64,000 nt of DNA from Isoetes taiwanensis (GCA_021234155.1 JAJEKV010000569.1:62001-126000), one strand, 5' to 3'; positions 1 through 11,635 are shown, numbered from the stretch's first letter. Made by a program: numbers and translations. The notes: generated by a model not told the origin, from the sequence alone.

Positions 1-1432
1 TATGCATTTTGGCAGTTGGTAGCAATACATAAAGCATTAGTGACTTTAGAGATGGTGACCTTTATACTTCTGAAAATTTGATATGTAGCACAAGGGATAT
101 TCACATTATTTATCCTCACACTATATTTGATGAAGGGACTAGAGAGTTGAGTGCTGGGACGCAAATTTGACAAACTGATTTGGCTAGATCCGAAAGAGGA
201 AGCATTGTTTTATTTATGATTTGCTTGGTAGGCATTTATATGTCAGTAGTATTTTGGAGCATAATTTCGCCCCAGAATTGTCAACTCAACTATTGGCTCT
301 AACCATTGTCTCTGATAGCTGACAACTGCTTCCTTGCATTTGCAGATTTTCAAGGCTATGCATTAGTTTTGGCATGTGACCTGAGGCAGTGCCGTAAGGA
401 TTACACTTCTTTGGTCTCCTATTGAATGTCCAACCCACAGCCTCTTCAAGCCATTGTTTCTATGACATCATTGACAGCCTAGATTCTCACACCTATGTCA
501 TTATTTCAACACAGAAATGGGTTCAAGATTTCTTAGGATACAATTATCGTGGATGATGAAAAAGTTTTCAATTTCAAGTAGATTCCAGGTACTTTAGCTG
601 GGTTTAAAAAGTAGCCCTGGAAATGGAAGATATATAGTGTTAAAATTGATGTAATTGAAGTCTAGAATCTCAGATGAGTCATTCTGTCTGAAGATGCGCA
701 GATAATCTTTTTTCCAGTGACAAGCACAGCAGCATCTAGATGGTCATATGATCAGTAATTCTGAATGTCTATTCTGCTGTGCTGAACTTTTTCTCTGGCA
801 TATAACTTTTACCTTCAAGAAATGCACTGATTAACATCTTGACCCTCTGACATACTTTGGACATGCAACTATTTTTCTGGTTGTATGTGGTTATTGGTGT
901 TTATTTGGCATGATAGTTCCGCAGGGCCATGCGAAAAAGGTTCCCCTTTTAGTCTGAAAATTATAGGCTCACAACTGTTTGTCTCTGAGATGTGGGGCAC
1001 TATTCAGAAAATACAGCCAGCTCTTTATTCGAAATGAAATTTGACAAATCTTCATATGTTTTACAAGCATGGTGTTAAAGACTTTCTATTCATCATTTGA
1101 GAACTTGAATTGGTGATGCAATTATTGGAAACACTTACTATTGCTTTTATATCAGAAAATCCTCTCTTCTGAAGATCATGTGCATTGTGTGCGCAGATTC
1201 TCGAAAGAGGAAGAAGATTTCTTCAAAATCTTCTAAGGAAAAAAAAGGATCTTTAGAATCTGCCTTTGTCTTTAATATCCACCTATATAATATTTAATCC
1301 ATTCGCACGCTTCATTAAACATAGCTCGAATATGATTTTTCCATATGCAAACCCAAAATAGGCAATACAAGCACTCATAAAATTATAAGTTTATTTAATA
1401 TTCAATAGTGCAATTGCCCACCTATAAAATTT
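1..1432. other. Intergenic; one weak terminal-exon candidate
   Basis: I see no recognisable gene here. Base composition is balanced to AT-rich and all frames are broken. The only gene-like spot is on the plus strand. A pyrimidine stretch ending in GTGCGCAG at 1196 is followed by a 32-codon open stretch (1199-1297) rich in Lys and Ser that ends at TAA. It could be a last exon, but nothing upstream confirms it. Confidence 0.2.
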
Positions 1433-1679
1433 GATTGGGTTATGTGGTCTCTCATAAAACGAGAATGCAACTTAACCAATATAACTAATCCAATCTACAA
1501 TCCAATAACTTCCCATACTATGAAAACTCTACACAAACAACATCAAGTACATCATCGATTGGGTTATGTGGTCTCTCATAAAACGACAATGCAACTTAAC
1601 CAATATAACTAATCCAATCTACGATCCATAACTTCCCATACTATGAAAACTCTACACAAGCAACATCAAGTACATCATC
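1433..1679. repeat. Tandem duplication, 2 x ~124 bp
   Basis: Copy 1 is 1433-1556 and copy 2 is 1557-1679. Both begin GATTGGGTTATGTGGTCTCT and end CATCAAGTACATCATC. They differ by a few substitutions (for example ACGAGAATG against ACGACAATG) and small indels, so the duplication is fairly recent. No coding frame runs through it. Confidence 0.9.
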
Positions 1680-2217
1680 GTCCCTTTCAATAAAAACGCG
1701 CCTTATGTTCAAACTTCAACTTCTAATTGAATTGTCAATGGCCCAAAACTACTTGATTGACTAGGCCATTCTTTATAATACACAAAATACTTATTATAAA
1801 TCGACAACATCCTACACAATCTCATTTCCAAGGCATAGAAATCAAATTTATCTACTTATATGGAAACTATCGTGACAATATTATAAGCTTTTAATCATGT
1901 CATCACTTTTAATTTTTTTTAGTTAAATGGTGTTAAAATGTTGCTAAATTTAGGCAGTTCATTCATTTTACGCAATCTTATCCTTTCTTTTCCTACTTAA
2001 TTCTACTATAGCAAGTTCATATCTCAGATGAGGTTTTATGTATAGAAAAGGAGTAGATCCTTGCGAGATTCGAGATTGGAATTCCATCGACTGCCAAATC
2101 CTTGCATACCTATGTTGTTGTGGAGCTTAAAGTTTACAAATGCCAATTCACTCATGACATCCTTATGGCACTATTCTAAAGCCTACTAATGCAAAACCAT
2201 TCTACAATCCACATTTG
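1680..2217. other. AT-rich spacer, possible continuation of copia remnant
   Basis: No gene is recognisable. The right part (about 2040-2217) lies immediately downstream, on the minus strand, of the copia protease remnant and may hold decayed gag-pre-integrase sequence. Its frames are too broken to call. Confidence 0.3.
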
Positions 2218-3333
2218 CTAAAGCTCGGCAACACCGGGCACCATGACTAGTATGATATTAGACTGTAATCTGGGAGCAAACATGACATTCCTCACCTTAC
2301 TAACTACATCACGTCCATGCAATTGAAAAGCCACAATCTTCTTTCCTGTGATAGGAAGAGAATATCCATCATCCATCTTCACATCACCTCCAGACCGAGG
2401 TTCAAGTTCAGAAAACACATCTGAATCTCCAGTAAGACGAACCCGTGGCTCCTGAGTCCAAAATCCAGTCCTTCTGTAGGGTGCTGGCCGCTGCTGCAAG
2501 ATTCAGATATTCAGCATCAAAAGTAACACTTGTCTCTCCCTTAGAGTTGACTGTTGTGCTTCTCGTGTCACTATCCTTTGAGCTTTTCTTCTCCTTCTTA
2601 CAATTCGAACTGTAGTGACCCTTTTCACCACAATTCTAGCACTTGAACTCCTTGGATTTCTTACCTTCAGACTTCATATTTTCTGACTTCCTAGAGTCTT
2701 TGCTATCAGCAAACTTCTTCTTGGTGTCAGCCCGAGAAGCAGACACAAAATTAGCATGGTCCACTCTCCCATCCCTTTGCTTCTGCACCAAATCCTCTTG
2801 TTGCAGTAGAATGGTTACTTTGGCTATATCAATCTCCTCCTTGTAACTGATCTTCGAAGAAATAATATTATACGAAGGAGAAAGACCAACCAAGTTATCT
2901 TGAATCAGCTGTATTTCAGACAGCACTCCACAAGCAACCATGTAATCCAAGCGCCATTGCTTCATCTGAGTAAGGTATGCTGTGGCAGATTTGAAATCAC
3001 CTAATTGGGCATGTCTCATTTTGTTCTGGATCAGCATTTGGGTAGCCATACCCTTGCTATCAAAAGATTTCTCCAAATGAGACCACATCTCCTTAAACTC
3101 AGTAAAATGGTTGATTTCATGACCAATTGTCTCTTCAGCCAACATTTTGACAAGAGCACAAGCTTTCTGGTTTATCCAAACCCAAGATATCTTGAATTTG
3201 GTGCTTCGATAAAGTCTTCATCAAACACCTCTCCCATGTCACTAAATATCAAATAATTCGCCATGAACTTCTTCCAAGCATGGTAATTATTATTAATGAG
3301 CTTTGCATTCTGTGAGAACTTGAATGGATCCAT
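2218..3333 (-). pseudogene. Decayed Ty1/copia gag-protease
   Basis: This is the 5' part of a copia polyprotein. A gag start (MDPFKFSQN) lies at 3331-3333. A frameshift near 3195 leads into a gag core with FTEFKEMWSHLEKSFDSK and QMKQWRLDYMVACGVLS. A CCHC zinc knuckle follows (C-x2-C-x4-H-x4-C around CGEKGHYSSNC), but its second position is an in-frame TAG at 2636-2638. The protease motif WILDSGAT is visible near 2455. Another frameshift near 2425 then leads to SDVFSELEPRSGGDVK, SLPITGKK and RNVMFAPRLQSNIILV, which match the copia aspartic protease region. Integrase, reverse transcriptase and RNase H are absent. With two frameshifts and a stop it cannot make a working polyprotein. The family call is firm. 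The exact ends are not. Confidence 0.88.
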
Positions 3334-3676
3334 GAATTTCTCCCTGTTTTTAAAAGCTTGTGTCCGAAAATTAAACGGATGGTTGAAAAAAACAAATACG
3401 TCACCAAACAAAGCACCCACTAGAAAAGTTGAATCTTGAATTTTGTCACCAAAAAGGTCTTGGAAAACTCGAATCTCACACCAGAACTTGCTGCAAAATC
3501 CGAAACTCTCTCCCAAAACACTTCCTCCAGGCCAAAAAGCAAGAATCTTCTCCACGTAAGAAAATGAGATTTTTCACACCAAATCTCTATATAATATTTA
3601 ACCAAAGAACTTGGAAACGATGGTCAATCAATTTGGATGCTTCTCCAATAAGTTGCTCTATTCTTCCCTCAAGAAA

Positions 3677-3689
3677 GCGTCTGATACCA
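3677..3689 (-). other. Copia primer-binding site (initiator tRNA-Met)
   Basis: Read on the minus strand this is TGGTATCAGACGC. Its first ten bases match the plant copia primer site complementary to the 3' end of initiator tRNA-Met (TGGTATCAGA). It sits directly next to the inferred LTR edge and about 340 bases upstream of the gag start, as expected for the element at 2218-3333. Confidence 0.75.
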
Positions 3690-4006
3690 TGATAGAATTA
3701 GTGCCAAACCAGCACAAACCCCGCAAGATCAACTCAAGAGATAGAATAGAAGAACAAGAACGAATAGGAAATACAATCTCTACCTCTGAGCATTGCATAA
3801 TACATAACGTACAATCAATATATACAACATGTGAGACTAAGAATAGTAGTCTACTGTTTAACCAGATCCACTAATTACGACGATTTGGGGTTGGTGCTTT
3901 CGGTCTTGCGACAAAGTCTTTGCCTTATACGTACATTCATCACCTTCTCAACGAAGCGTATTGCTAAGTCTTTGACGCTTCTTGTTCGGCACATTATGTT
4001 TAGTCA
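3690..4006 (-). repeat. Probable 5' LTR of the decayed copia element
   Basis: The LTR is inferred from position. It begins on the plus strand as TGATAG right beside the primer site, and the nearest fitting TG...CA end is at 4006, giving about 317 bp. The partner LTR is not in view, so the outer boundary is not independently tested. It falls exactly where the CACTA-type end begins (4007), so one of the two edges may be slightly off. Confidence 0.45.
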
Positions 4007-4020
4007 CACTACCACCCCAA

Positions 4021-4790
4021 AAGCGGGTCCACATGTTGTTTTTTCGATTTGCAAAAAAACAACCAAAAAACTACGTGTTGTTTTTTGTCGATTCTAAAGA
4101 AATGGCGTGTAGTTTTTAGCAAAATTTTTATACATGTAGTTTTTTGTTTGCCAAAAAGTCTACGCGTTATTGTCAAAATTATCTAGGCATTAGAAATTAG
4201 CGATATATTTCTACAGGTTGTTTTAAAAGTATCTGTAGTTTTCAAGTGTTGCTTTCTTCAAAATTAGACATGTGATTCGTAATAAAACTTAAAAGGTCCA
4301 CAAGTTGTTTTTAACTATTGTTTTGCCAAAAAGCAACACTAAAAAACCATGTATAGGATTTTGTCCGACTTTGCTAAAAACTATGCGTAGTTTTCTGATT
4401 TTTCTTTTAATTATGTTGTTTTCAAGTGTTGGTCCTTCAAAAAATGATATGTGGTTTTGAGAAGCAATGTATTTTTTCAAAAATAGGTGTTGTCTTTTAG
4501 TATTATTTTACATAAAATGCACATGTGGTTTTATAGAATTTTCAATAAACAACATGTCAAATAAATATTTTTAAGTGTTGTTTTCTTCAATAAACAACAT
4601 GGTTAAATGACATGGCATTAAAAAAAACAATATGTTGAAAATTTAAAAATTGTATTTTTTTTACCATAATATCTAAAATTATCTATGGTCTTTAAGCATT
4701 GTTTTATTACTTTCAGGATTGTTGGAATGTTATTAAAGTTGTTTTTAGCTCTGATATAATTGTTGTTTTCAGGCCAGTGGTGTTTTGTTT
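4021..4790. repeat. Left subterminal GTTGTTTTT-rich array
   Basis: Degenerate copies of a GTGTTGTTTTTT-like word recur at irregular spacing, for example near 4031, 4073, 4244, 4413, 4484, 4572 and 4761, in AT-rich DNA. The words point the same way as those of the right subterminal zone when each is read inward from its end. No coding frame is convincing. Confidence 0.6.
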
Positions 4791-7368
4791 ACCATTCTTT
4801 TTGATTTTTTCTATCACAACCAAGATCAAGATAAAATACTCCACAACCAAGATCTAGATAGAATACTCCACAAAGTTTAGGATAAAGCTCTTGTTTTATA
4901 GTCTTTGATCGATAGCTATTTTAAATTGCAAATTTCAATGGAGAAAACCAAAATGATGTTTAAATTTATCACAAACACATCAAAGAACATTGAATCATTG
5001 AATGGCAGGTATAAAGGATTGGAAAGAGAAAACTATTGGAGCCACATATGTATCTACTGCAATGCAACGCTATTAATGGTAAGAGCTGGCCTGCCGTTTA
5101 CACATCCTGCAAGAATGGCAAGGGGAGGGCGGCAAGGGGAGGAACGGCGCCAGACTTCCTTCTGGAAACATATATTAACTGTAGTTCAATTCTAGCCAAT
5201 AGAATGTTAGGAGGCGGATCACGATCTTGACCGTTAATCGGAATTCATCTCGGCTGTTCGTAATTATAAACTTTAAAGCTTAGGATCATGTTAAATGTTT
5301 AATTGTAGAGGAACACCCCTTACGCATTATTTGTTCCCTATTCTTCTGTACTTTAATTTTTCTAATGAGCCATCCTAGTGTGAAACTTGCCAATGTTTAT
5401 TTTGTCCCCGCCGTCCCTCCCAAGTAAAGTTACCCACTCCATCCATTTTTTTTTATCTAAATTCAAAACAAATCTCATTCCCGCCCATGTTTGAAATGGC
5501 TTTGCCTCGCTTTAAAAGCTTCCCTAGGCAGATTAACATGGTGGAATTGTTCTTAAGCATGACATCCTATCAGATGAAAGTGAATGTATGATAATGAAGA
5601 AACAAAGCAGTTTACTTTATCACGCCTACTTTGACATGCGAAATGAACTTTCATCTAACACTTCACGAACTAATAAAATTTTAGATCAACCATTACATCG
5701 ACGTAATAGAATCTTAAATTTGAAGTCTTCAACTTAAAATCTTTTTCTTCTGGCTTAAAATCATGACATGTCCATTCTAAAGATTCTTTAGTCCACTGAT
5801 AAGCATAACCATTGCAATCATTTCCAATTTATTAGGTAATGATATAATGAAATGGCAAGTAAGAAATCATGCTGATGAAATAGGAAACAAGCAACTATAA
5901 ATCATTGACATATGTTCAAACTGAGGACAAAAAGTATAAGTTGATGTACAATTGCCATAGAAGTCTATGCATGCCTCCTTAAATACTACATGTCAAAAGA
6001 ACCATATCAACATAGAAAATATCACGTTTGTACTAATTGTGTTTGGGCTTGTACAACGGGGAATATCAGGATGGTTTTATCTACTCCCGATTTGGGTGGG
6101 ACTTTGCTGGAAACCTTATAGGGTTTCTTATTGAAACCTAATATAGTTTTTTTTTTAAGGCAAGATATTTTATTATAATAAATATGGTATACAACCTTAT
6201 TTATAAGCCAAAAAGACGAGTGAGAGTGAGGCACTAGCTAACTTAATACTAAAACTAGAGCAGCTCTGCATCTTCTTTGCCACCTCTGATACTATAGCGG
6301 ACTCACATCCGAGCTTCTTCCCAACAGGTGTACTACAGGAGCAGCTCTTCATTCTTTCCATGCATCAGCTGCACCTCACTTCTCCCTTCAGTTTAGGTGT
6401 CCAAAGACCAAGATCAGGCGCTCAATCCAAACTAGTCTCTCTCAAGTCAATCAAAGAGGGAATCCACATTAAGATCGGGAGCTATAACCACAGAGAAATA
6501 GAGAAGAGCAATAAGCCCCGCGCGTTAACTTGACCTGGCACACATCCTTCATCAGTACTATAAGAGTATGCTCCATCTTCCCTCTAGATTTCACACAGGC
6601 CAGCCCCAAAGGGGTGGTCTAGTCGCTCCCCTTGCTCACTCTCCAGCATAGCACCCTGATGCTCCATACAACAGTAAAGAATCATGGCCTCCCATCCTGG
6701 ATACCTTGTTTGATTCCTTTCCTTAACCAATCCGACTGATTCAATGTTGGCTTATAGAACTTGATCTTCCCCTAGCTAGGAAGGGGAATGGTTTGACAGC
6801 TGGAAAATTCTAAAGCCCATGTAAAGCGCAAGGGCAGACAGTGAAGCCACTATCCGCCACATCCACTCAAATCACAAGAGCCCAAACACCCGGTTGTGCA
6901 TATGGCTTGTGACCAAAACCCCTACAAACAACACAAAAGCCCGGATATACAGCACCAGCTCAATCTGAATACAACTGCAGTGAGTGCAGCCTCCAAGTGC
7001 AGTGAGTGCAACCAAGAAACTAGAAGAGGATAAGACTATTCAGAACTGAAAACCTTGCTAGGATAAAGACCACAAATCCCTAGCAATAGTACAAAGGATT
7101 CAAGGACACAAATGAACTAGAAACCATGGCTAAATGCTAGTTTGAGCAGCATCCTTCAAGCAATATGTCAAACACCAAAAGAAGCATACCCTTCATGTCA
7201 TGATCTGCTACAAGAGGGCAAGATGCAAGGGATGGCGGCCATATCCCCACGAATCATCCCCTTCTACAAGAAGATCCGGAAGTAATAGAGCAGAGATGTC
7301 TTTCTGCCATATCCATAGCATGAATCGACACTGCAGCAACTATTTTTCAGTCTTCATGAACCTTCGTG
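4791..7368. other. Interior of CACTA candidate without recognisable gene
   Basis: AT-rich DNA to about 6240, then balanced composition to 7368. I found no known domain on either strand. A short open stretch on the minus strand near 6580-6716 (containing WEAMILYCCMEHQGAML) is not recognised and soon meets a stop. It is most likely decayed element sequence. Confidence 0.35.
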
Positions 7369-8324
7369 TGGTTGTTTTTATAGATAACTAGGTGCACCTT
7401 TTCTAAACGGGCATGCAGAGCTATGGCAACTGAAATAACAAAGTTTGGATCTATCGGCCATCCCAAACGATCCCAAACAATCTTGCTACTGCAAAAGGCA
7501 CTCTTGACTTCTAATTGCCACACTAGGAGGAGGATAAATCCAAATCCCAGTCTGTCAGTTTTTATTGCTTCATGTCTTCAACTGCAACTTTTGGACCATG
7601 TCCCAAGTGCAAACGACCAAAACTCGACCTCCATAATATAAACCCTGCAATAACCTAGCAACACATAAGGTTCACGTTTCGGAGGCTGAAACATGGTTGT
7701 TTTTATAGATAACTAGGCGCATCATTTTTGAACATGCATACAGATATGGCAACTGAAATAACAGAGTTTGGATCTATCAACCATCCCAAACGATCCCAAA
7801 TAATCTTGCTACTGCAAAAGGCGCTCTTGACTTCTAATTGCCACATTGGGAGGAATCCCATTCTGTCAGTTCCTATTGCTTCGTGTCTTCAACCGCAACG
7901 TCTGGACCATGTCCCAAGTGCAAATGACCAAAACTCAGCCTCCATAACATAAACCCTACAATAACCTAGCAACACATAGGGTTCACGTTTTGGAGGTCGA
8001 AACGTGGTTGTTTTTATAGATAACTAGGCGCACCATTTCTGAACATGCATACAGAGCCATGACAACTAAAATAGCAGAGTTTGGATCTGTCGGCCATCCC
8101 GAACGATCCCAAACAATCTTGCTACTGCAAAAGGCGCTCTTGACTTCTAATTACCATACTGGGAGGAGGATAAATCCAAACCCCATTCTGTCAGTTTCTA
8201 TTGCTTTGCATTTTCAATTGCAGCTTCTCGACCATGTCCCAATTGCAACCAGAGCCAAACTTCGACCTCCATAACGTAAACCCTTCAATAACCTAGCAAC
8301 ACACAGGGTTTACGTTTCGGAGGC
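7369..8324. repeat. Three tandem copies of a ~315 bp repeat
   Basis: Units are 7369-7693, 7694-8004 and 8005-8324. Each opens with TGGTTGTTTTTATAGATAAC and closes with a CACGTTTCGGAGG-like sequence. Copy 2 lacks 12 bases that copies 1 and 3 share. Each unit holds a 71-74 codon plus-strand open frame (7423-7641, 7728-7952, 8059-8274) with the common core FGS-HP-RSQ-ILLLQKALLTSN. Most differences between units change the amino acid, so I do not call these genes. Confidence 0.88.
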
Positions 8325-8330
8325 CATATC

Positions 8331-8579
8331 CTAGTCAGATTCGACTATAATCTTGTACAATGTCATCGCGTAGAGGGAGGGTGTTGATGCCAGGAGATGG
8401 AACCTTAAAACCTTTCCGAAGCGGTTAAGCCCCAATGATCCTCTCTCCAATTTGTGGCCAAGGGCGAGCAACTCTCCCACTTGAACTATGAATTGGCTCG
8501 CCAATGGACTGAGAACATCGGCGTTATCCTTGGGACCAAGTTTTAGGCAGAAGACCACCCATTCTCCAAGAAGAGCCAA
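8331..8579 (-). other. Unrecognised 82-codon open frame
   Basis: An open frame on the minus strand contains GEWVVFCLKLGPKDNADVLS and a Leu-rich middle. It lies between the triplicated repeat and the minisatellite. I recognise no family, there is no clear promoter or splice context, and its composition is like the surroundings. It may be a remnant of an element protein or a chance frame. Confidence 0.2.
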
Positions 8580-8667
8580 AGTAGCTCATGTCTAACACGT
8601 TCGTAATCAATTGGCCTAGGAGATGGTTGCAGAATAATGCCATGTCGCGCGTTCGTGTCTCTTTCGT

Positions 8668-10740
8668 TGGAGCCTGGTGGCGTGTGGGAGCCTGGTGGCA
8701 TTTTGGAGCCTAGATGGCATGTTTGAACCACCTTGGCATGTTGGACCCTAGGTGGCACGTTGGAGCTTGCATGACATTTTGAGACCTAGGTGGCATGTTT
8801 GAGCCACCTTGGCATGTTGGCCTAGGTGGCGTGTTGGAGCCCACATGGCATATTTGAGCCTAGGTGGCATGTTGGAGCCCACGACATGTTTGAGCCACCT
8901 TGGCATGTTGGAGCCTAGGTGGCATGTTTAAGCCATGTTGGCATGTTGGAGCCTAGGTGGCATGTTGGAGCCAACGTGGCATGTTTTGAGCCACCTTGGC
9001 ATGGAGATTACCTTGACATGTTGGAGCCTGGTGGCATGTTGGAGTCACGTAGCATGTTTGAGCCACCTTGGCATGTTTGAGCCTTGGTGGCATGTAGGAG
9101 GTAAGCAGTGGCATGCTTGAGCCACCTTGGCATGTATGAGCCTAAGTGGCATGTTGGAGCCTAGGTGGCATGTTTAGCCACGTTGGCATGTTGGAGTCTA
9201 AGTTGCATGTTGGGAGCCAACGTGGCATGTTTTGAGCCACCTTGACATGTTTGAGCTACCTTGACATGTTGGAGCCTAGGTGGCATGTTTGGAGCCCGCT
9301 TTTAACATGTTGCATGAGCCGTGGCATGTTTTAGACACCTTGGCATGTTTGAGCCTAGGTGGCATGTTGGAGCCTAGGTGGCATGTTGAGTCTAGGTGGC
9401 ATGTTGAAAGCCACGTGGCATGTTTGAGCCACCTTGGCATGTTGGAGCCTATGTGACATGTTAGAGCCTAGGTGGCATGTTTTGCCACCTTGGCAGCGCT
9501 TTGAGCTTTGGTGGCATATTGGTGCCTAGGCGACATGCTTGAGCCACCTTGGCAGGTTGAAGCCTAGGTGGCACGTTTGGATCCCGGGCATGTTTGAGCC
9601 ACCTTGGCGTGTTGGAGCCTACGTGGCATGTTTGAGGCACGTTGGCATGTTGGAGCATAGGTGGCATGTTGGAGCCCATATGGCATGTTTGAGCCACCTT
9701 GGCATGTTTGAGCCTAGATGTTATGTTGGAGCCCACGGTATGTTTGAGCCACCTTGGCATGTTGGAGCCTAGGTGGCATGTTGGCTTCAGCGTGGATGTT
9801 TGAGCCACCTTGGCATGTTTGAGCCTAGGTGACATGTTGGAGGCTAGGTGGCATGTTTGAGCCACCTTGGCATGCCGAGCCTAGGTGGCATGTTGGTTTC
9901 CACATGGCATGGCATGTTTGAGCCACCTTGGCATGTTGGATCCTAGGTGGCATGTTTGAGAAACCTTGGCATGTTGGATGGAGCCCATGTGGCATATATG
10001 TTGGAACAAGGTGGCATGTTTGGGCCACCTTGGCATGTTTGAGCCACCTTGGCATGTTTGAGCCACCTTGTCATGCTGGAGCCTAGGTGACATGTTGGAG
10101 CCCACGTGGCATGTTTGAGTTACCTTGGCATGTTTGAGCCTAGGTGGTATGTTGGAGCCCACATGGCGTGCTTTTGAGCCACCTTGGAATGTTGGAGCCT
10201 AGGTGGCATGTAGAGCCCGGCGTGGCATTTTTGAGCCACCTTAGCATGTTGGAGTCTGCGTGGCATACACCTTGGCATGTTTGAGCCTAGGTGGCATGTT
10301 GGAGCCTAGGTGGCATGTTTGAGACACCTTGGCATAGGTGGCGTGTTGGAGCCCGCAGATGGCATGTTTGGAGCCACCTTGGCATGTTTGAGCCTTTGAT
10401 GGCATGTTGGTTGAGCCGACTTGGCGGGGTTGGAGCCTAGGTGGCAAGTTGGAGCCCACATGGCATCTTTTGAGCCACCTTGACATGTTGGAGCCTCAGG
10501 TGGCATGAAGCCCATGTGGCATGTCCTTGGCATGTTTGAGCCTAGGTGTCATGTTGGAGCCTAGGGTGGCATGTTGGAGCCCATTGGCATGTTGGAGCCT
10601 ATAGGTGGCATATAGGAGCCCGCATGGCATATTTGAGCCACCTTGGCATGTTTGAGCCTAGGTGGCATGTTGGTGCCTAGGTGGCATGCTTGAGCCACCT
10701 TGGTATGTTGGAGCCCACGTGGCATGTTTGAGCCATGTTG
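8668..10740. repeat. 2.1 kb minisatellite of 19 bp monomers
   Basis: The array is built of 19 bp monomers of three main types: A = GTTTGAGCCACCTTGGCAT, B = GTTGGAGCCTAGGTGGCAT, C = GTTGGAGCCCACGTGGCAT. They occur in loose higher-order order (A-B-C, A-B, B-B). By length there are roughly 110 monomers. The stretch 9614-9740 shows several in exact 19 bp phase. Many units carry small indels, so the array is old or unstable. Long open frames on both strands (such as 9461-9865) are a by-product of the repeat, because three monomers equal 57 bp or 19 codons. Confidence 0.95.
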
Positions 10741-10819
10741 GATCTAACCGTTGAAGTTATTTTTCACGAATGTAAAACAATGATACATTCCAAAGTTGAG
10801 CACACAAACAAGATTCCGT

Positions 10820-11600
10820 GGTGGTGCTTGCTTAAGAAATAGCCTCAAAAAAACCATACTTCCTTAAGAAATAGCTACGTAAAAACTACACCACTTCAGA
10901 AAACCACACTTCTGTAAAAAACAACCACTTAAAAACTACACCTACTAAAAAACCACACCTCAAAAAACCATACTTACTTTAAAAAACAACTACTTAAAAA
11001 ATATACCTAGTTATATAAACCACACCTAAAAAAATCATACTTCCTTAAAAATAGCTTCTTTAAAACTACACCTAGTTATAAACTACACCACTTCAAAACC
11101 ATACTTTTATTAAAAACAGCCATTTAAAAACCACACCCGCTTATAAACCACACTTCAAAAACCTTACTTCTTAAAAAAATAGCTATTTAAAAACTACACC
11201 CACTTATAAACGACACCTCAAAAAACAACACCTCGATTGAAAAAAATCATACCACTTTAGAAAACCATACTTCCTTAAAAACAACCACTTAAAAACTATA
11301 CCTCCTTATAAACCACACTTAAAAAAACTATACTTCCATAAAAAATGACTACTTAAAACTACACCTAGTTATAAACTACACCTCAAAAAACAACACCTTC
11401 TTAAAAACAACACCCCCTCAAAAAAATAAGCAACACTTCTTTTAAAAAAGCAACACCTCAAAAAAGGACCACATCTTCCAAAAAAAAAAAAACTATAGCT
11501 CCATAAAAAAAACTACACCGCCTCCTTAATAAACCACACCTCCACATAACCACATGTAGATTTTTTGGAACAACAACATGTGGTCTTTTTGTTACTGTTG
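10820..11600. repeat. Right subterminal AAAAACAAC-rich array, ~63 bp period
   Basis: A G-poor plus-strand array repeats a unit containing CTTCCTTAAAAATAGC, ACTACACCTAGTTATAAAC and CACACCTCAAAAA. Near 11040, 11103 and 11166 successive units are spaced about 63 bp. Read on the minus strand it carries GGTGTTGTTTTT words, mirroring the left subterminal zone. No gene is seen in it. Confidence 0.75.
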
Positions 11601-11635
11601 TTTTTAGGTGTGGACCCAGAATTGGGGTGGTTGTG

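Larger units (their letters stand above)
4007..11635. mobile_element. Candidate CACTA (En/Spm-type) DNA transposon
   Basis: The left end (4007-4033) and the right end (11609-11635, read on the minus strand) are inverted copies. Both have CAC(T/A)ACCACCCCAA, four differing bases, then GGGTCCACA; 22 of 27 bases agree. Flanking triplets are TCA and GCA, a near match to the 3 bp target duplication of CACTA elements. Both subterminal zones read inward as repeated GTTGTTTTT, a layout typical of the superfamily. No transposase is recognisable inside, so it is either non-autonomous or decayed. The interior holds a triplicated repeat and a long minisatellite. The alternative is two unrelated single ends. 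Confidence 0.5.

Noticed and set aside
9461-10533. Overlapping 75-134 codon frames rich in MPPRL and HLGSN text
   Set aside because: They are translations of the 19 bp minisatellite on either strand, kept open because three monomers equal 19 codons. There is no evidence of coding.
8668-10740. Possible CRISPR-like array
   Set aside because: Units are contiguous with no unique spacers, in clearly plant nuclear DNA.
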